7,897 bases of DNA. Source: Terriglobia bacterium. GTDB taxonomy: Bacteria; Acidobacteriota; Terriglobia; UBA7540. Under the pieces are notes generated by a model that had not been told where the DNA came from, ran no database searches, and saw only the letters and a program-made list of their open reading frames with translations. Below are positions 5,789 to 7,897 of this stretch, in pieces; position 1 is the stretch's first letter; every line of letters begins with the position of its first letter. The stretch covers positions 1 through 7,897 of the forward strand of contig JASHTO010000137.1 of the NCBI GenBank assembly GCA_030040515.1, written 5' to 3'. A program made the translations under genes and the position numbers.

Positions 5789-7273
5789 TCACTTCGCCCA
5801 ACCTTTGGCGCGCTCCACGGCGCGGACCCACCCCGCGTACAGTTCCTCGCGACGGGCGACGTCCATGCCGGGCGAGAAGCGATGGCCGGAGTGGAGGTGC
5901 GTTGCAAGCTGCTGCTTGTCCTTCCAGAAGCCCGTGCCCAAACCCGCGAGGTATGCGGCGCCGAGCGCGGTGGATTCCGTGACCGCCGGGCGTTCCACGG
6001 GGATTCCCAGAAGGTCGGCCTGGAACTGGCAGAGGAAATCATTGCGCGCCGCGCCGCCATCCACGCGGAGGACTTCCGGGCGTATGCCGGAGTCGCGCGC
6101 CATGGCGTCCACCACTTCGCGCGTCTGGTAGGCGATGGATTCGAGCGCGGCACGCACCAGGTGGGCACGATTTGCGCCGCGCGTGATGCCGGTAATGGTT
6201 CCGCGCGCGTAGGCATCCCAGTGCGGGGCGCCCAAACCCACGAACGCCGGGACCAGGTAAACTCCGTGCGTATCGGGCACGGAGCGCGCCAAGGCTTCAC
6301 TTTCTGCCGCGTCATTGAGCAACCTCATTTCGTCGCGCAGCCATTGGATAGCGGCGCCGGCGATGAACACGCTGCCCTCCAGTGCATATTCCGTGCGCCC
6401 CTCGAGCCCCCAGGCCACGGTCCCCAGCAGGCCGGTTTCCGAGCGCGGGATCTCCGTTCCGGTGTTCATCAGCAGGAAGCAACCCGTGCCGTAAGTATTT
6501 TTCACCATGCCCTTGCGGAAGCATTGTTGGCCGAAGAGCGACGCCTGCTGATCACCTGCCATTCCCGCCATACGCAGGGGGGCGCCGAACAATTGCGTCT
6601 CGCCAAAAACTCCGCCGGAGGGCCTCACCTCCGGAAGGAGCGAGGCGGGGATGGCAAAGTAATTCAGGATTTCCGGATCCCAGGCCAGCGTGTGCAGATT
6701 GAAGAGCAGGGTCCGCGAGGCGTTCGAAACGTCCGTCACATGCACTTGGCCGCGCGTGAGATTCCAAATCAGCCAGGTATCGATGGTCCCGCAGGCCAGC
6801 TCGCCCCGCTGCGCCCGTGCGCGTGCCCCTGGAACATTTTCGAGCAGCCAGGCGATTTTGGTTCCGGAAAAGTAGGCGTCGGTTACCAGTCCGGTTTTCT
6901 CGCGAAGCACGCGGTCAAAGCCCTCGGCGCGAACCCGGTCGCACATGGCCGCCGTTCGCCGGCATTGCCACACGATGGCGTGGTGAAGCGGCTCGCCTGT
7001 CGCGCGGTCCCAAAGCACCACCGTCTCCCGCTGATTGGTGATGCCCAGCGCCACCAGGTCCTCCGCGCCGATTTGCGCTTCGGCCAGAACCTTTTCCGCC
7101 ACACCAAGCTGCGACTGCCAAATTTCCACGGCATCGTGCTCCACCCATCCCGGTTGCGGATAATATTGCTTGAATTCCCGGCTCGCGGAGAAGCGCGGCC
7201 GCCCCTCGTGGTCAAACAAGATGGCCCGCGAGCTTGTGGTCCCTTGATCCAGCGCCAGAACGTATCGCGGCAC
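5789..7273 (-). CDS. glpK: Glycerol kinase
   Basis: This is a 494-residue enzyme of the FGGY kinase family, normal length for GlpK. It phosphorylates glycerol with ATP to sn-glycerol 3-phosphate in the cytoplasm. Visible signatures are DQGTTSSRAILFD at the N-terminus (D9), NQRET with R82 and E83, Y134 in DAYFSGTK and GMAGDQQAS with D241. These line up with the E. coli glycerol-contacting residues R83, E84, Y135 and catalytic D245. Later come KNTYGTGCFLLMNTG and DGGAARNDFL of the second actin-like domain. The GTG at 7273 is chosen because AGGAGG (7286-7281) lies seven bases before it and because the family begins with this short lead into DQGTT. A TTG at 7318 would add 15 residues unlike the family. 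No glpF, glpD or glpR is in view. The downstream neighbour on the same strand is the SIS gene, and the upstream one is flgE, which is functionally unrelated. Confidence 0.97.
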   Translation of the reverse strand: MPRYVLALDQGTTSSRAILFDHEGRPRFSASREFKQYYPQPGWVEHDAVEIWQSQLGVAEKVLAEAQIGAEDLVALGITNQRETVVLWDRATGEPLHHAIVWQCRRTAAMCDRVRAEGFDRVLREKTGLVTDAYFSGTKIAWLLENVPGARARAQRGELACGTIDTWLIWNLTRGQVHVTDVSNASRTLLFNLHTLAWDPEILNYFAIPASLLPEVRPSGGVFGETQLFGAPLRMAGMAGDQQASLFGQQCFRKGMVKNTYGTGCFLLMNTGTEIPRSETGLLGTVAWGLEGRTEYALEGSVFIAGAAIQWLRDEMRLLNDAAESEALARSVPDTHGVYLVPAFVGLGAPHWDAYARGTITGITRGANRAHLVRAALESIAYQTREVVDAMARDSGIRPEVLRVDGGAARNDFLCQFQADLLGIPVERPAVTESTALGAAYLAGLGTGFWKDKQQLATHLHSGHRFSPGMDVARREELYAGWVRAVERAKGWAK

Positions 7274-7280
7274 GTTCGAA

Positions 7281-7286
7281 CCTCCT
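7281..7286 (-). promoter_or_regulatory. Ribosome binding site deciding the glpK GTG start
   Basis: A perfect AGGAGG on the minus strand stands seven bases before the GTG at 7273, favouring this start over the TTG at 7318. Confidence 0.8.
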
Positions 7287-7422
7287 GGCCAATCCTCTGG
7301 GCAAAGCGAAAAACGCAAGGGAAGACTGCCCTGCCCCCATCACACCCGGAAATATGGCTTGAGCACCTCTTGTTGATCTGCTCATCGCCTTCGAGCCAAC
7401 TTGAGGCCGAAGGCGAGCGGGC

Positions 7423-7452
7423 ATTATATCCCCGTCATTCCCGGGGTTGCAC
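7423..7452 (-). promoter_or_regulatory. Candidate promoter for glpK
   Basis: A perfect TATAAT (7428-7423, minus strand) has only a weak -35, GTGCAA (7452-7447, 3 of 6) at 18 bp. The predicted start near 7416 gives a leader of about 140 nt. A 5-bp inverted repeat (ccccg 7430-7434, cgggg 7442-7446) fills the spacer and could be an operator or chance. The weak -35 would be consistent with activation by a regulator, which is inference. Confidence 0.4.
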
Positions 7453-7497
7453 GGGCGAATTCCTGTTTGAATGTGAGAGTGGTAGAGAGCGGGGGGG

Positions 7498-7529
7498 CCC
7501 GCCCCCGGTGTTCCCGCACCGGGGACGGG
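7498..7529 (-). terminator. Strong GC-rich hairpin after flgE
   Basis: On the minus strand a 13-bp stem with a single G-U pair (7529-7517 with 7510-7498) closes a 6-nt loop; its inner eight pairs are perfect (ccccggtg/caccgggg). It is followed by a run of seven C rather than T. It lies 85 bp after the flgE stop codon and 70 bp before the glpK -10. It probably separates the flagellar transcript from glpK by termination or 3'-end protection, but it is not a canonical rho-independent terminator. Confidence 0.5.
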
Positions 7530-7614
7530 GTCTTGGGGAGTGACTTGCGCAGACGTTCGCAGGCGGCGCTTATTCAACCCCGCCCGCGAATTTACCGGAC
7601 GTAACTTGCGGGGC

Positions 7615-7897
7615 TTAACTCTGGATCAGGTTGATGGAGGCCTGCGTCACATCGTCGGCCGTGGTAATGGCCTTGGCATTGGCCTCATATCCGCGTTCGG
7701 CTTCGATGAGTTGCGTGAACGCGGTGGCGATGTCCACGTTGGAGGCTTCGAGCGAGCCGCCGTCCAGCGTTCCACTGCCCCCGGTGCCCGGCGCGGAAAT
7801 GCTGGCCGCCCCGGAAGCCAAACTCGTCTCGTAATCGTTGTTCCCCAGGTTCGTCAGGCCGTCGTAATTTTCGAAGGTGGCAAGCGCGATTTGCCCC
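7615..7897 (-). CDS. flgE: Flagellar hook protein FlgE, C-terminal part (start lies right of the window)
   Basis: The frame is open from the right edge (complete codons from 7896) and encodes the last 93 residues of a flagellar rod/hook protein, exported to build the hook outside the outer membrane. GLTNLGNNDYETSLASG followed by GTLDGGSLEASNVDIATAF is the conserved FlgE C-terminal layout. The end, AFTQLIEAERGYEANAKAIT and then TADDVTQASINLIQS, is the D0 coiled-coil helix shared by hook and rod proteins. FlgG and FlgF share the last 45 residues, but the 'LGNNDYETSLASG' segment favours FlgE. No further flagellar gene follows downstream, so flgE is probably the last gene of its operon, with the hairpin at 7498-7529 as its end. 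Confidence 0.88.
   Translation of the reverse strand, partial: GQIALATFENYDGLTNLGNNDYETSLASGAASISAPGTGGSGTLDGGSLEASNVDIATAFTQLIEAERGYEANAKAITTADDVTQASINLIQS

Larger units (their letters stand above)
7287..7614. other. Intergenic region between flgE and glpK
   Basis: This 328-bp stretch holds the candidate glpK promoter (7423-7452) and the GC hairpin (7498-7529), listed separately. The rest (7287-7422 and 7530-7614) shows no supported gene, RNA or repeat. Confidence 0.7.

Noticed and set aside
5783..5792. 10-bp palindrome gtgatatcac at the end of glpK
   Set aside because: It overlaps the stop codon and has no T-run or promoter beside it. A single palindrome of this size can arise by chance.
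7274..7318. Earlier TTG start for glpK adding 15 residues
   Set aside because: The perfect AGGAGG sits seven bases before the GTG at 7273, and the extra residues do not resemble the start of the family.
5585..7543. A 652-codon open frame on the plus strand
   Set aside because: It lies antisense to glpK and the SIS gene, both clearly real from conserved motifs. Its translation is rich in R, H, A and G with no recognisable domain, as expected from the complement of high-GC codons.
1..7897. CRISPR array, tRNA, rRNA, insertion sequence, toxin-antitoxin or defence island
   Set aside because: I looked for regularly spaced direct repeats, cloverleaf-like folds, transposase motifs and small paired genes on both strands and saw none.

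Overview
The window looks like ordinary chromosomal DNA of a GC-rich, flagellated, diderm bacterium. Acidobacteriota (Solibacter/Bryobacter-like) fits best. The grounds are a secreted CxxCH plus cyclase-like-repeat plus ankyrin protein, a short DksA/TraR protein with an 'ISPNRLKAIPWA'-type zinc finger, and a twin-palindrome intergenic repeat. The placement is inference from protein style, not from any search.

Layout, left to right. The 3' part of a penicillin-binding transpeptidase gene runs rightward (2-970). A 183-bp gap (971-1153) follows, holding a 12-bp tandem duplication and two matched 8-bp-stem hairpins that resemble a REP/BIME-type element. Next are three leftward genes in the transcriptional order lutC (3819-3097), a broken secreted CxxCH/cyclase-like/ankyrin gene (3007-1986) and a secreted TIM-barrel-like protein of unknown function (1912-1154). 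A divergent control region (3820-4051) has a good extended -10 promoter for lutC on one strand and a plausible promoter for a dksA/traR-type zinc-finger gene (4052-4393) on the other. dksA converges on a leftward sugar-isomerase (SIS) gene (5617-4574), which ends in a convincing rho-independent terminator (4497-4468). Upstream of it on the same strand is a complete glycerol kinase gene, glpK (7273-5789). Upstream of glpK, after a 341-bp gap with a strong GC hairpin and a candidate promoter, lies the 3' end of a flagellar hook protein gene, flgE (7897-7615).

The genes do not form one pathway. glpK and the SIS protein could share sugar-phosphate/glycerol metabolism, and lutC belongs to lactate utilisation but lutA and lutB are not in view. 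The most unusual content is the decay-like state of two adjacent leftward genes and the twin-hairpin repeat. In the first gene, a cyclase-like repeat stops at its 'DG' and reappears in another frame in the middle of an ankyrin repeat. In the second, the early part of a barrel appears to be missing. I found no CRISPR array, tRNA, rRNA, transposase or phage gene, and no convincing new multi-gene system.
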